Counted from the stretch's first letter, positions 50,619 to 63,449 are shown. The stretch is 64,000 nucleotides of DNA from Symsagittifera roscoffensis (GCF_963678635.1 NC_087069.1:50788938-50852937), one strand, 5' to 3'. Notes: generated from the letters alone by a model not told the origin. Numbers and translations: made by a program.

Positions 50619-51413
50619 TTATTCAAGCTTTGAATTCTGTTCACAAATCCACATTTGATCTTTACAGATGACGTTTATTTTGAACCACTCGTAAGTCACG
50701 AAATCCTCAGGGTTCTCATATGGAATATCCAGAGTCCAGCCTTCAGATCCAATTTTTAAAAGATACGGAAAACCGGGACGAGGAGCGGAGGGTCCCATCA
50801 TGTATATAAACCTCTTAAGGGGTCCCGGACCGAATCCTAACTTCGAGATGATATTCACCTGGCACTCCCGATGAAAAAACGACCAAATTAAGTTCAACTT
50901 CTTGTTATTATCATCGTCGTCATAATTTAGTAAATTACTTGTATATTCGACTGGCGTTAGATTCATTAATCTGAAACCCATTAGTTCGTACATTGCACAT
51001 TGTCGATGACAACATTCTTCCCAGTCCGAATAGAGATTGTGTTTCCGATAAATCCACCGTAACTCTTTTCTGCAGCTGGTATCAGCATTGGTGGCTAATT
51101 TGTTGTAAGCCTCATAGTTGTTAAGTGATGCCCAGAATCCAGTGGCGGTAGCTGATTCAATTGCGTGTAAATGTCCCTCGTCTTCACCTTCAAACGAGTC
51201 CAAACAATAGAACTGGCTATGTTTCAAGCAGTTGTGCCAAATTTGAGGCAAATTGGAACGTGGAAAATGTACAGGTATAATAAATGATTGTGAAGTCCAG
51301 TTAAAGGTTGTCTTGGGCTCAATTACAACATCTGTCGCACCTACAAAACAAACCAAATTTAGGAAAAAACAGGTCAGTGAAAATTTGAATATCGATATTG
51401 AAATATTCGTCAT
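50619..51413 (-). CDS. Secreted cysteine-rich protein of unknown function
   Basis: 264 codons from ATG to TAA in an otherwise AT-rich desert. Residues ~8-26 form a hydrophobic signal peptide (FKFSLTCFFLNLVCFVGA, cleavage probably after A). The mature part has nine cysteines (C-x9-C, a C-C-x3-C cluster in EECCHRQC, C-x6-C near the end), two N-glycosylation sequons (NWT, NLT) and no second membrane segment, so an extracellular disulfide-bonded protein is likely. The stop is overlapped by an AATAAA polyadenylation signal (GAATAAAAA). TTTTGTAG|GTGCG inside the signal-peptide region could be a splice acceptor, so the first ~25 residues could instead come from an upstream exon. Family not recognised. 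Confidence 0.7.
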   Translation of the reverse strand: MTNISISIFKFSLTCFFLNLVCFVGATDVVIEPKTTFNWTSQSFIIPVHFPRSNLPQIWHNCLKHSQFYCLDSFEGEDEGHLHAIESATATGFWASLNNYEAYNKLATNADTSCRKELRWIYRKHNLYSDWEECCHRQCAMYELMGFRLMNLTPVEYTSNLLNYDDDDNNKKLNLIWSFFHRECQVNIISKLGFGPGPLKRFIYMMGPSAPRPGFPYLLKIGSEGWTLDIPYENPEDFVTYEWFKINVICKDQMWICEQNSKLE

Positions 51414-52104
51414 TCCTAATTGGTTGATTTGATGCCGCGAAATAGGAAAAAACCATGTGCTTGTTTATGTATTTTTGTCACATTGGTAGTTCAAACGGAA
51501 AATTTGATTGATTTAGTTGCAAAGCAGGTTGTTTATTATTTGTCGACATTTGATTTCGGGTTAAAATTGGACCGAAGTCGTGATCGATTGATAAAAACAT
51601 TTGCGTGATGTTTTCGGGGGGCAAACAAAAACCTTGATCCTAACTGTGCATACTTGCATAACATGAAATCAATTTACTATCCACTTCCTGTGAAAAGTAT
51701 GAACACATTTTATGAACACAAAAACCCGCTCTTTCTTAACCCCGCAGTGCAGTTCCATGAACAAAAAGCGAATAATTTTGAGTTTTTTTGGCATTTTCTA
51801 TAAGAGAGAAATATAATCGACTATAATCAATTAAAATGGAATATGTTGCTATTATTTAACAAAGCATTGATATCCATTGCAAATAAAATTTAAACTTTTT
51901 TTTCCATTTTTTTGAGATGCGATTTTTCGCGCAAGTAGAGTCCTTTCTACATTTTAAAATAAAGCTGTTTACTTGTTGTTTTTACGAAACCATCATTTAA
52001 GTTATTTTTTATGTTACTAAATTACTCAACTTTGTTTTTTTTCATGAATGTTTCGTATAATGTTTAGAAATATGGCGAGAGCGGAATGAAACTGTAGGTG
52101 CGTT
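51414..52104. other. Gene-less stretch upstream of the secreted protein gene
   Basis: AT-rich. It would hold the promoter or 5' exons of the minus-strand gene, but no element is recognised. Confidence 0.3.
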
Positions 52105-52240
52105 AGTCCCCCTTCTGTTAACCCCCATTCCCCTAACATTTGCACCCTTGTCCCCTTTCAACACCCTTCCCCCAAGTTTGCCCCTTTTTCCCTTATCCCC
52201 GCCATTCCCCCTGTGAACAACCTTCCCCCTGTAAACCAAC
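52105..52240 (-). repeat. C-rich (G-rich on minus strand) low-complexity tract
   Basis: About ten runs of four or five C separated by 8-16 mixed bases (for example TTAGTCCCCCTTCTGTTAAC), forming loosely repeated 15-20 nt units. The minus strand is correspondingly G-rich and could form G-quadruplexes. The open frame across it (52042-52251) is repeat translation. Confidence 0.6.
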
Positions 52241-55200
52241 GATTCCCACATGAATCAAAACAAAAATAAAGTGGGAAAATCTTTCTTAATTGATTTGAAA
52301 TTGATTACAATTAATTTGAAAATTGAGAAAAAGGGACTATAATCATTTTTATATTCCAGTCTTTCGTCTGAGGGCAACATAGGAATCCGTCATCTTAATG
52401 ATGTTTTAGATCACAAAAATTCAATAAAAATGATTTCTTTTCACCGTTGCCTCACATTCTCATTTAAATGAGCTGAATTTTCAGAAATTTTTTTTTCCAC
52501 GAAATCCTTACTAGAATAGCCCCGAAAGGTCGCAGTTTAGCTATGCAACGTTTTCGGAATTACAAATGGATCAGTGCTGGAAAATAACGATCAATGGTTA
52601 CTCTAGAAAAGGCGATAAATAACGATGGTAGTTCAACCCGTGAGTTTTCTTGAAAAAAAAGATGGAATTGCCGTTAAAGATAATGATTGAATTTTTTATA
52701 TTAGCGAATGATTAAAATGAAGAATTGAATGATTGAAAAGTGAAATTGAATGAAGTGATAAAATTATGAAGTAATAAACTGATGAATAACTAAAATGAAT
52801 AACTATGCCCTAGTAATTGACCTAATAAATTCCCTAGTAAATGCATAGTAATAACAGTTAATAATAAGTAGGCAATAATGATCGATTAGATTAAGTTGAG
52901 TCTCAAAAAAACCTTTTTTTACAGTTTTAGGAAGAAGTTATGAACCCCTCTTTTAATATTTTGCATTTTGATCAATGAATTACAAAAGAGAAACTCAATA
53001 AAAAGTTTTTTGCCATTATAACAATCATTAGTTTAGATTAAAGATTTTTGAATCATTTTCACAGGAAAAATTTACGACCAAATGAACTCAATTGTTGCTT
53101 GCGTTGGTGTTTTCATTAATCGTAACTGAACAAAAGCTCAACTGAATTTTACTTCATTTAAAACCTTCAATCTATAAACAGAAACTGCGTACTTTTTGCT
53201 TTGAGTTTTCTTGGTTTTTTTTCAAAAATTTTTGAGTTTCTCAAAATTTTTTGTTTCATATCAACATTGCATGCCACAAAATTTTTCTGATTTTCCATTC
53301 TGATTTAAATATATTAGTTAGATTTTAAAACTATTTGCCTCCTCGTGGTGCTTTTGTAAGCCATTTATACTAGAATGGTGCTCAGCCTATAGTCGATCAT
53401 CTTGTATTCCATGAATATAATTTCTTGCAAAGACTAATATGCAGGAATGAAGTATATCTTCTCAATATGGGAATTCAGTTCCTTGCCGTTTTATGTATAA
53501 TTAATTACAACTTGGCTTCTTAAAACGGCACAATGATTGCCATGTTTTGATAAATTTAAGTTGGTTAATCTCTGCCACTTTCACGACGTGCAGATCACTC
53601 GTTTCTATGCAGTGAAGTCCTTTTAGAAAGTTGCAGTAGTTTTTGTAAAAATATACGAATTCAGAAATCTAAAAAACGCTAAAAAGTTTTTTGCTGGGAG
53701 ATTTCAATTTACTTTTAAAGATTCCAAAAATTGAATGAAAATAAAAGAAAGTAGTAATACAAAAATCTGAAAATTTGGGCGAATGTTTTTGCTTAATGAA
53801 ACTAAACCTATTTGCTGTTGCGAGGGGAAATCAACCAAACAGTTTTTTATATCTTTAATTAAGTTTAAGATCTATTTAAATTTCGAAGACTCTGAAATCA
53901 ACCAATCAGAATTGAGCGTTTGTTAAAAAAAAATTTTGAAACAATTTTCATATTAACCAATCTGAACCAAACTTCCAACGCAATCTTTTTAAAAATAATT
54001 TCAGTGGATTTTTTTGATCACAATAAAGTTTCTATGTGTACGGAATTTCGAAACGAACAATCCGTTTTAAATAGTCGAATTTTTAATAGAAAAATAGTCA
54101 TCTCCCATTTTCATATGAAAGTGATAAAATGCATGTATAGACGAGAGGAGGTTTTGAAGATAAATTATTTTTTACAACTTCTACCCTTGATTCAAAAAAA
54201 AATAGATCACTTTTTGCAATTCGTTCTAAAATAAACCAGTGACAAAAAATGACAAAGTTGACACATTTATTGTCTTTTCTGTGTTATATTGTGGCATCTA
54301 CAACATGAATTCTAACTTTCGAAAATATATAAAAATGTTTGCTAAAAGATTGTGAATCTGTTTGAGAATCCAGTTCAAAGTAGTATTTTATTTATTAGTC
54401 GTGTTTTGTTTTCTGAGCTTTCCATCAATTTACTGGTCAACAATTCAATCTGAGTCTATTCTCGTTAATAAAAATTTATTTCGTTTATAAATCTAGCAGT
54501 AGTATTCTTTTTGAAACCTTCTGTATATCGTTTTCGAAAACTTATTGAGTTGCTCGCGTTCATTTAGGACCAAAAACGGATACGTTTTCTATCAACGGCA
54601 AAATCTAACATCAATCCAACTTATTACAAAGTCAACCAATCAGAGTCAATCTTTAATATAAAAAAGAGAAATTTTTTATGTATTTGAAAATAATGAAAAA
54701 ATTCAACCAATCAGAAATAAACAGTAAAAAATTTTGTAATTTTTCTCATCAAGGTGATGAGATTGAAGAACTTTTTTTGATTAATGACAGAATATATTTC
54801 CAAATGTTCAAAGTCTAAACAAAGCATACTCAGCTATAGTTGTTAACAGGGACAGCACACGAGAAAATTTTTCAGTTTAATTTCAAAACTCCTAGTATTC
54901 AGTTGATATTAAGATTTTCTCAGCTTCCTTGAAGAAAAAGAGTGAAACCTATACATTTTATGGAAGTCTGTCCAAAATTTGGGCACAAAAACAAAAAAAA
55001 AGATTGAATTACTCGTTCAATTTCAGATTGCTACCAATCCTGTCAACATTCTTATAAGGCATTTCAGATTGGCAAGACCTCGAGAGTGAGAGAATCGTAG
55101 AATGTAGACAAAATTTTGTTATGCTGAGAAACAATCGAGATGAAGATACGGTTCTTACTATGAATCAAACAAGTAAAATTTTTCGCAAGAACTATTTCAA

Positions 55201-57124
55201 ATACAGAAAAACTGTTCTTTTTTCCAGAAAATTTTTAATTCAAAAGACTACTTTAGTTAACATGCTTGCAATTTGTTAACTAGCACCTTGTTCACAAGCA
55301 TTGAGAATCGAAGAATGTCTACTTCCAATATAGTGCATGATACAACTCAAACTCAAACGGTTAGTGATAGAATGTACAGGAAAGAAAGTTTTTTAATTCA
55401 ACAGGTCGAATTTGTTTTTTTTTGAGGACGAAGAAATCGTGGAACTTGATAGAAAATGTGACAAAAAACACGAAATTTAACTGAAATATGTATTAATTTT
55501 GATTGATTCAGCTGTTCTGTTGTGTATTCTGAAAAAAACTTTCTCTAACTTTGAAATAATTGAAACTTGCTCAGCATCTACTGCAAACGAGAATCGCTTA
55601 AGCCAGTATATTGTCCTAGCACAATCAAAAGGCCTAACCACTTTGTGCACAATCATGATAACCAAAAAGCTATCAATAATTTCCATTAGTTCAAACTTTT
55701 TGAATTTTCGAATTCTGTCAAGCTATTTTTAGTCGTTTTTTTGAATGGATACAAGTTTTTGATTAAAACTTAAATAATGCCATCTAGTGTTTTTTCCGGA
55801 GAACCCGTTCCTTGGAAAAGTTTGCATTTTTTTGGCTGCTTTCAAACGTAGTTTAAAAGTAACTGCTCAGCAAATTGATAGAAAGTGTTTCTCTGTTTGA
55901 TTGAATAATGCATGAGTACAATCTTTGTTTTTACAAAAAGTATTCCACAACTGATGTTCCTTAAGTGTATTCCATATCCTCTATTCCATGTTGAGCTGCT
56001 CAAATAAGCTGATTTAGGTTTTCAATGTTTGATTAAACGATACTTGATTGGACTAATCGCTTGTACAAAATGAATTCCACAGTTGGACCTTCATTAGCTA
56101 GACAAGATTTCTCATACTGCTCATTTCTGCTCTTACTTACTCTCAGAGTGATTTCACTTTATTTTCTTCTGCTGACTAGTGCGTTCTTTTAAAGATGACC
56201 AATCACGAAAATTATGCAGGGGAAAAATCAACTTCAAACGATGCTTCCAATTTTCAAGAAAACTAAATTTGAACGAATCGAGAACCATCAACAATTATGT
56301 TTAAGTGAAAAAGAAGATTTTGCAACATCGGCAATCAGATTCATTGATACTTAAAAAGCTGAGAACCTTGAAATCGTTTCTACGCTGGAACTCAAATTCG
56401 ATAAATAGTCAACTATGGACCAGAAGCTCGCCAACTGATATGAATTGCATCCTACACTAGATGACGAAGGTTTCTCACAATCAAGAAACACACTAGTCAC
56501 CATACCTACAAGCCAATGTTTCTTCGCTGCGAAGGAGAATGAAGCTATGGATGTTTTTGTGCTTTGTTATTGAATTAATCTTCCTTCCGAGCCAGGTTTT
56601 TGTTCACTGGTGCCAAATATAATAAACAGAAAGATTTATCAAAAATTGAAAGTGAAGTAAAAAGAGTTAGCCTTCAAAATCTCAAGTAGCCACTTCGGCC
56701 TCATCGGTGTCAAATACATGGAGTAGCTGAGCTTTTTTCTCTTGAGAAGTTCAATAGGATTAAAAGATTTCGAAATCCCACAGACGTTTAGACTTGAGTT
56801 TGATCAAAAGACTAGCAAAAAATGATTTTTTTAATTAATTTTTTTTTGATAGGTTGAAATCGAAAATGTTCAAAAATCAACCTAACGGAAGATCCATTCT
56901 GATTTGTTCATTTAACAATGATTGAAAAATCCGTAATAAAAAATATTCGAGTCTGACTGGTTGACTTTTCCTAAGCAACAGCGATATGAAAAAATCATTT
57001 TGATTAAATTTTACAATAAAAGAGATCGTTTAAAACTATATACAACTACATTCTTTTGTTTTCAATCAGTTTTTGGAACACTTTCAATTAGGTATACATC
57101 TCTTTGCACATTTTAAAAGTCTCA
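52241..57124. other. Gene-less AT-rich stretch
   Basis: Nothing convincing is seen. A GAATGATTAAAATGAA-type low-complexity patch lies at 52680-52880. The phrase CAACCAATCAGA recurs three times (53899, 54634, 54705). Short open frames occur (53920-54234, 55499-55732), but their codon pattern is poor. Confidence 0.35.
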
Positions 57125-57445
57125 TGTTTCGTAAAACACGTAAAAAAGCTATGAAAAATTTTAGTTGTATTCACTCAATAGAGGCGAGTGAATTGCTTGT
57201 CGTAGATGAAGCAGACCTTACACAATTAAAGGTACAATAAAACATCGTAAACGCTGTACTGTTTTAAAGTGTCCAGTTTTTTACATATAACGACAAAGAA
57301 TTCAATTTCAGTGTTAAGAAAAAGCACTCCACTCCTGTTTACTCATCTTGTTGAAGTTGTGTTCTTCGCAGTAACCAAGGTTATTGAACCTGCGCTGAAG
57401 AATTTCCAAACAAGATTGAAATATACATTCATCACGGGAAGTAAA
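57125..57445 (+). other. Possible pair of small exons, unsupported
   Basis: An open stretch at 57125-57235 ends SELLVVDEADLTQLK|GT and is followed, after a TTTCAG acceptor near 57311, by a ~44-codon open stretch (LLFTHLVEVVFFAVTKVIEP). VVDEADL resembles DEAD-box helicase motif II, but no other helicase motif is found nearby. Either a fragment of a gene relic or chance. Confidence 0.15.
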
Positions 57446-59117
57446 TAGATTTTAAAATTCGAATTAGAGTAAATAAATCAGTGGGTGAAATCAGCATAAT
57501 TTATCAAATAAATCGAGGAATAAAAAATGAAAACACTCAAGAACTTTTCAAACATCAAAAAAACCCAAAGCAAAAACTATGCCTTGAACGTCCTGAGAGT
57601 AATGAAAATAAAAAATTGAACAATCACTTAAGCTTTTGTTCATGGTTTATGGTTGGGGGAAAACGCAGTAATCGAAATTAAATATTCAAATCGAGATTAA
57701 ATCAGATATTCCTGAGAAAATGATCAAAATATGTTTGATAATTGCAATGGTAGCAAGCTTAGACCTTTTGCATGTGTTTTAGATCTTGTTATTTTAAATG
57801 GTTTTTTTTCAAATTGATCAAAATACATTCAAAATAAAATTTTTAACCACGATTTTATGTTACCTGTAGAAGAATATACTTATAGAAGTAGTTTGCAATG
57901 TATAATATATAATTCTTAATTAAATTTAAACACTTTTGTAGAGATACCATAGTTCGAGCCTGGCGCATTATATCTTTTTTATTCATTTTGCAATTTGATC
58001 GAAAGAATTTTTGATTGTAGCTAGTTAACATCGAAGTTAACTAAAACAGAAAAAAATCAGTTGTCTGACATGTTTGTCATGTTTTGTCAATTTTGAAACC
58101 TGAGGATGAAGAAACTCGACTCAACTTGCCTGATACTGCCTGCCCAGACCACTTGACTTAAGTTGCAGTCGGATAAATAAGGGAATTTGGGAATTTGGGG
58201 AATTTTTTTAAAACAGTTTTCGATTTTTTGAGTGATTTTTAGGACCTGAAAATTACCATTAACGAAGAACTCTTACAGAATTTACGGTTCGAGGGTTCGA
58301 GTCTAAAGTTTATCGAAATAATTGATCTTGGAACCTTGTCTAAGTTACGATATTCTGGATTTTCATTACGTTCACAATTATACCAAAAACTTGTGGTATC
58401 GAGAAAAAATTTTCACTTGGAGCTTGCTCTGTTACGGGATACACAATACCACCTCGATTGTAGTTTTATAGCAAAGAGTAGTTTCAATGCAAAACTAGGA
58501 GAGTCTTATGATTTTTGATGATTTTGGAGTTTTTTGGCTCGCTCGCGCGTCTAACCAACTTCACTCTCGAGTCCCAACAGCTACACTCTCAAGTAGACCC
58601 AACCGAGAAGAATCTTATCTTGTGCACTCGCGAGTTTCTACAGTTGCCCTCCACTCACGCACTCACGCACAAGTTGTCTATAACTAGTCAATACCTTATA
58701 AATAGAACCTGGTTATGAGAAACTGGTTTGCTACCATGCATGTACTCCAGGTGTTTGCTCCACTTCCTTCGGTTGATACTGATTTTCTTGTTCGTCCTCA
58801 CTCCCAGACGACGATCGAATCAGTAATATGCTCTCAGACCAAACTTCAGAACACCTAGAAATTCGTCGTCATAAAAGTGCAATCAAAACTGGTTCGCAGA
58901 CAAACTATTTTCAGCGGTCAAATTGTGCTGCCCATATTGGGCGCTAAAATGTGCGCCTAAATCTCCACAAATCGTAACACAAATCAGATTTCAAACAATT
59001 GAATTAATGAGCACTTTCTCGGCAAAATAACTCTGGAAATCCATATTTTAAACATTTTTTAAACATATTTTTTAAACATACTTTTTACCACTGGCTTACA
59101 TGTTTAAATTTTAGGGT
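57446..59117. other. Gene-less stretch
   Basis: One frame (about 58242-58518) is open for ~92 codons after a TTTTTAG acceptor-like site and reads as leucine-rich hydrophilic sequence, but no family or partner exon supports it. Nothing else is seen. Confidence 0.3.
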
Positions 59118-59196
59118 TTGGGGGCATTCGAACCCACGCCATCTGACAGGTCTGTATAGTCGGTACGTTGGCTTAGTCCGCTCGGCCAACTGTTCT
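59118..59196 (-). pseudogene. tRNA-like relic with A and B boxes
   Basis: On the minus strand an A box (TTGGCCGAGCGGACTAAGCC) and a B box (GGGTTCGAATGC) lie at Ser/Leu-tRNA-like spacing with a long variable region. The acceptor stem (GAACAGT against CAAACCC) and anticodon stem do not pair, so it is a tRNA pseudogene or the head of a tRNA-derived SINE. Confidence 0.35.
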
Positions 59197-60144
59197 TAAA
59201 TGCATTAATATTTTGGTCCATTTTGTTGTGTCATTATTTGCCTTGCAACACCAACCGTATATGGTTTTCACCACTTTAGTAGCTTATATTGAAATCTATT
59301 TAGTCCATCTGATTGTTTCCCGATCTTCTTTTTAAAACATAATTGAGAATCCGTTTGAATCACAATTCTTACATCGTGAAAACGAATGGTTGCTCTATAA
59401 AAAACTATCCATGATTGAAAATTCTCAGAGTAATCGTTTCTGTTCCATGGAGAAATTTAAACAAAAAAAAGGTTCGTTTATTAAATTTCGGATTTGGCAA
59501 AAGACTTTAAATAGAATGAGGGTGAATCATTGTATATCTTCTCCTTTTTTTTGAACCTGAAACAGATCTCCTTTGGTTTGCGTTGTCATATTCTTGACTT
59601 TCTCTTCCATTGCATTAGCTTCCAAACATTCGTTGCCCTGTAGTTTCGTAAAATTCAGTTCTTTTTGCTTTTCAGAGTTTTGATTTTTATGGGAATTGCC
59701 AAATAAAATTGTTTTATCCGATTATTGAAAATGTATGCAAGCTATGTTCGTGATAAAGAATTCAGTTTTTGCATACTTTGTAGAAAATAAATTCGCCCTT
59801 AATGTCAAATCTAGGCCTTGAACAAGTGGCTTACTGCACTGAAGTTTTAATAAAGCACATGCATGTTCGGGAAAATTGATAAAAATTAAATATAAAGTTG
59901 AAAAAGATAGGAAAATATTTCTTTTTGCTTGAAACGTTATGCATGACTTCCATGCTTTAAAAAGAATGCATGTTTTAAGAAGTATGCAAGACAACTCTGC
60001 TGCCTACATTTCGTTATGTCGTCAACTCTATCAAACCTAAAAAATAATTGGAAGAAGTAGTCAAATGTTTCGTTAAACACCCAATCTTATACCACACACA
60101 AGAATAAATTGTTTTGTTTTCTTAAGGAGTGTGAACAAAGGTTC
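59197..60144. other. Gene-less stretch
   Basis: AT-rich. The open frame at 59722-59994 (minus) has no supporting features. Confidence 0.3.
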
Positions 60145-60205
60145 CTTACGAGGTCAAATTGTGCATTTTGCGAAATGAAAGCGGGATTTCGCAACAAGCC
60201 AAACT
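60145..60205 (+). mobile_element. 200-bp MITE family, truncated copy
   Basis: Only the left end and about 40 internal bases are recognisable (TTACGAGGTCAAATTGTGCA, then GCGGGATTTCGCAACAAG). The right half is absent. Confidence 0.5.
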
Positions 60206-61074
60206 CAAATTTGTCGCGGAATCCTTGATTGTAAAGTTTGCATATTGTTATACTTATATGTATTTAGCGGTTCAAAATTGTTTTTGAGTAAAAAAAAATC
60301 AGTTTGACGAGTCATCTCATATAGCTTTGGCGTGTTGTATGTGTGACTCAGTTTTATAATTTTTTCAAAAATCAGTCAAAAACTAACTTTCAAAAGTTTG
60401 TAGTTACTTCAGTAAACGTATGTAGTGAAACTAAAAACTTCGTTTACGAACTTCCGTTAATGCGCCTTGCGTTTGCGGAGAACTTTTTTTATGGTTATAC
60501 AAAAATTTATGAATTAATAATGAAAAAAATGGAAATTTTTTTGTAGGAAAAAAATATCTACAACTTTCTTTTCAACAAAGTGACTATCCTACAACTTTCT
60601 CATTAGAAAAAAAGCGTCTACTTAACAATCTCCTCTCACTTTTAAAAAAGTGGGGGGGGGGGAGACTTTTATGTAGATTACTAGGGTAGATTTTTGAGTA
60701 ATCAGAATGCAGCCAAATTGGAATTCGCAACAGAAAGCTCTCAGCTATTTTAACCGTGCTCATTCACAAGGGGTGGAGATTATTAAGTACATACAATGAG
60801 GGGCGAGAGACTACATTCAGTCCATTCCAATTGGGCTGCTTCTCCTGTGAAAACCAATGGGAGATTTGTATGTTTCGAGATTTGTCTCACGACTTTTGTC
60901 CTTACTCTCACCATTATAAGAGAAAGTTTTTCTATTTCCTACCCGTGCAAAACTGTTGCGCTTGTTGAGTTACTATTATCTCTTTTTGTGATTATTTTAA
61001 GGCTCGGTGAACATAGCCGCATTTTCTTGATTTTTTCTATCTAAACTGTGCGCATAACGTGTGCGGGGTTGGTT
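60206..61074. other. Gene-less stretch with a poly-G run
   Basis: Contains an uninterrupted run of about ten G (near 60652-60662) following poly-A, and a repeated CTACAACTTTCT phrase (60555, 60590). No gene is recognised. Confidence 0.35.
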
Positions 61075-61230
61075 TTTTCATCAGACAAATATAGACTTTA
61101 TGACTAGCCAATTTTGACGGAAAACTATTCTTGCCTTGAATTTGACTTTGATTATTAGTTTACCTGTGATCATTTTTCGTAGTGTTTTGAGGGTTTATGG
61201 ATTGGCATTTTGGCCAACTTGCGACAATTA
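61075..61230 (-). repeat. Dispersed repeat, inverted copy at 61 kb
   Basis: The minus strand matches the first ~150 bp of 5395-5620 and its immediate left flank (GCCAATTTGG/GGCCAAAATGCC, ATGATCACAGGTAAA, CCGTCAAAATTGGCTAGT). Confidence 0.6.
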
Positions 61231-62369
61231 ATGAATGATATATTTCGCGCTGTTAAAGCGTAAGCAGAGATTTAACCAGTCATAGAAAGCGCTCCCAATT
61301 GGTTGAAAGAAACTTATTTGCCATTATTGATTTGTTACCATTACCGAAGCTTATGACTTTGTACTTAATACGATGTTTGGGGTATGACTTTCACAAAAAA
61401 ACCTCAAATTAAAAAGAAGTTCAATTTACTTTTTTACATATAATTTTTTCTTGTTATCACTGCTTCATAGACTTTAAAAAGCAGTCGAAAAATTCAGGGC
61501 TTCGACCTGATACGAGCAGTCTTGTTTGCGTTCGAAATCAGATATCGATTTAATGTGACGTTTATATAGACTGAATACGAGTTTGACTTGAGGCATTTGT
61601 ATAATTACTGCAGAATGGCGGTTTGATACATTTGGTTGCTCAAATAAAACTTTCAATATGTTATTTGAATCAAGACTTTAAAAATGCTGAAACAAAATCT
61701 TTCAATAAATTTTAAATTTGCCGTGACTCTATTAGGGTCCACAATGGTGGAAACGAAAAAAACTTTTTGATGAAATTTTATTTAGAAAGTTCTCAAAAGC
61801 TGGCAAAAAAACTGTTTGAATCTTGTACAACGTAATTGACTCAAATTCATACCATTACAGGTGTAAATGTATATCGAGTTATATGTACAAATTTTGTTAA
61901 TTATTTTGATTGTTTTTGACAATTTGTCAGATGCTTTAAAACGACTATCGATAATGGGGCTTCAGGTTGCTGTTCTTTTCTATAATGAATATTTACACAA
62001 GGACTAAAAGTCTGCGAAAAGTTGTTTCACAACAGCTTGGTCTCAAATTTTTACTGATCCAGCCAAATTCATTGCGGTGTTTTTCACGCAAATGTCATAA
62101 GCATTCTACAAAGCCGTTTGAAGAGGAATGTAAATTCAACAACATTAAAATGAACGACGCTTCTTCTGGAATTGCTTAATGATTACTGCTGCTTTAGCAA
62201 GTTTGGGTGACACGTTGGATTTTGGATAAACTAGTTTTGAGGACTATGTTGTAACTAGTAGATGCAAATTCAACCGTGTCAATATTATCAAATACACGCT
62301 ACAAGTGCCCTCGATTACTTTCAGAATCAAAAAGGTTTTATGTTGTGTAGGCTATGAGGAAAAATGAGG
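61231..62369. other. Gene-less stretch
   Basis: No gene, repeat or RNA recognised. Confidence 0.3.
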
Positions 62370-62627
62370 CTATGAGCTAATATTCGACCCCCTGACGACC
62401 CAAAGAGTCTCCCTTTGTACATTTTTGAGATATTAATTTTTGAAGGACACTAGCAGTTTTCTAAAGGCGCCTTTGGCGTCAATATATGCTTATTTTGAGT
62501 GGGGAGCTCGCAAGAAATAACTCAATTTTGTGCCATTTTGTGTCATGAAAAAAGATAGACAAAATTGTTTCAGTTTTTTTTGGAAAATCCGTCCCCCATA
62601 CTCAAAAAAATCCTAGATCTGCCCCTG
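62370..62627 (-). mobile_element. hAT-like MITE, third, partly truncated copy
   Basis: It contains CCCTGACGACCCAAAGAGTCTCCC and GCGCCTTTGGCGTCAATATATG as in the other copies, and ends TCCTAGATCTGCCCCTG. The left terminal repeat is not recognisable. No coding capacity. Confidence 0.6.
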
Positions 62628-63029
62628 ATTGTCACTAAAAAACCTTTGCTGCTAGAATTGATCTTCGGTGGCCTTCTTTGAAACAAAATTTTGCCAGCTT
62701 ACTCTTATAAAAGTTGCAGGAAATAGGTGTTCGTTGATAAAACACAATGGTATTTCGAAGAGGAAGGGAATCGGTTTTGTAATAAAATCTCAGGTTTTGA
62801 GAAAACAATTTTGTAACCAACTAGACAAGGATAACATCAAAATTTAGATCACTCTTATACTAGGAAAATGTATACTGACAATCAAAAAAGTTTGAATACG
62901 AATACAGTTTTCAACAGTGTATCGATTCATATTCAAACCATTGATTTTTGACTTTAATGATATCGTTTCCTTTGTGATTCATGATTTTTCTTTTCAAGCT
63001 TCGATTGCTGTTCAATACGAAGACATTCT
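62628..63029. other. Gene-less stretch between two MITEs
   Basis: No gene or repeat recognised between the hAT-like relic and the inverted 200-bp MITE. Confidence 0.3.
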
Positions 63030-63213
63030 GTGCACTGAATAGGCCAACAATTTTGTGTCTGTATGTTCCTGGATTCCAGAGACAAGTCTTTAAACATGGT
63101 AGAATTTTGTCGAAATGATCAAAGGGAAAGAAAGAACAAAATAAGAAAAATGGGAGCGTCCTTGCCACGGAATCCGGTTAAAATTCACAAAATACACAGT
63201 TTGGACTCGTAAT
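63030..63213 (-). mobile_element. 200-bp MITE family, inverted dispersed copy
   Basis: Read on the minus strand, it starts ATTACGAGTCCAAACTGTG and ends near CAGTGCACAG. The internal segment (TGGAATCCAGGAACATACAG) is nearly identical to the copies at 4.1 and 5.8 kb. It is an independent insertion about 57 kb away, which confirms a mobile family. Confidence 0.75.
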
Positions 63214-63449
63214 GTTAGTTTTTCGGGCAGTGTTTACTTACGCCCATCTTACAATTGCGACTATTTGAACGGTAGATTTGGCCAAACATTAGACTTCAAT
63301 TAGTGTGGAGAAGATCCAAAAAAAATAATGGAATAAATTGCAATTACTCGCTGAGAAGTGATAGTATTCTTTAAGATGCGCCATGTTTTCAATTTTATCA
63401 GACTGTTATTTGGCAGCGCATACAGAATAGATCCTAATTAGCCACACCG

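Noticed and set aside
53899-54716. Three CAACCAATCAGA phrases as CCAAT-box promoters
   Set aside because: No gene follows any of them, and spacing is irregular; a short recurrent word in AT-rich DNA is the simpler explanation.
57125-57235. DEAD-box helicase fragment suggested by VVDEADL
   Set aside because: A seven-residue match without any other helicase motif within several kb is likely chance.
58242-58518. Putative exon after a TTTTTAG site
   Set aside because: Open for ~92 codons but without family similarity, partner exon or donor; kept only as a note in the stretch entry.
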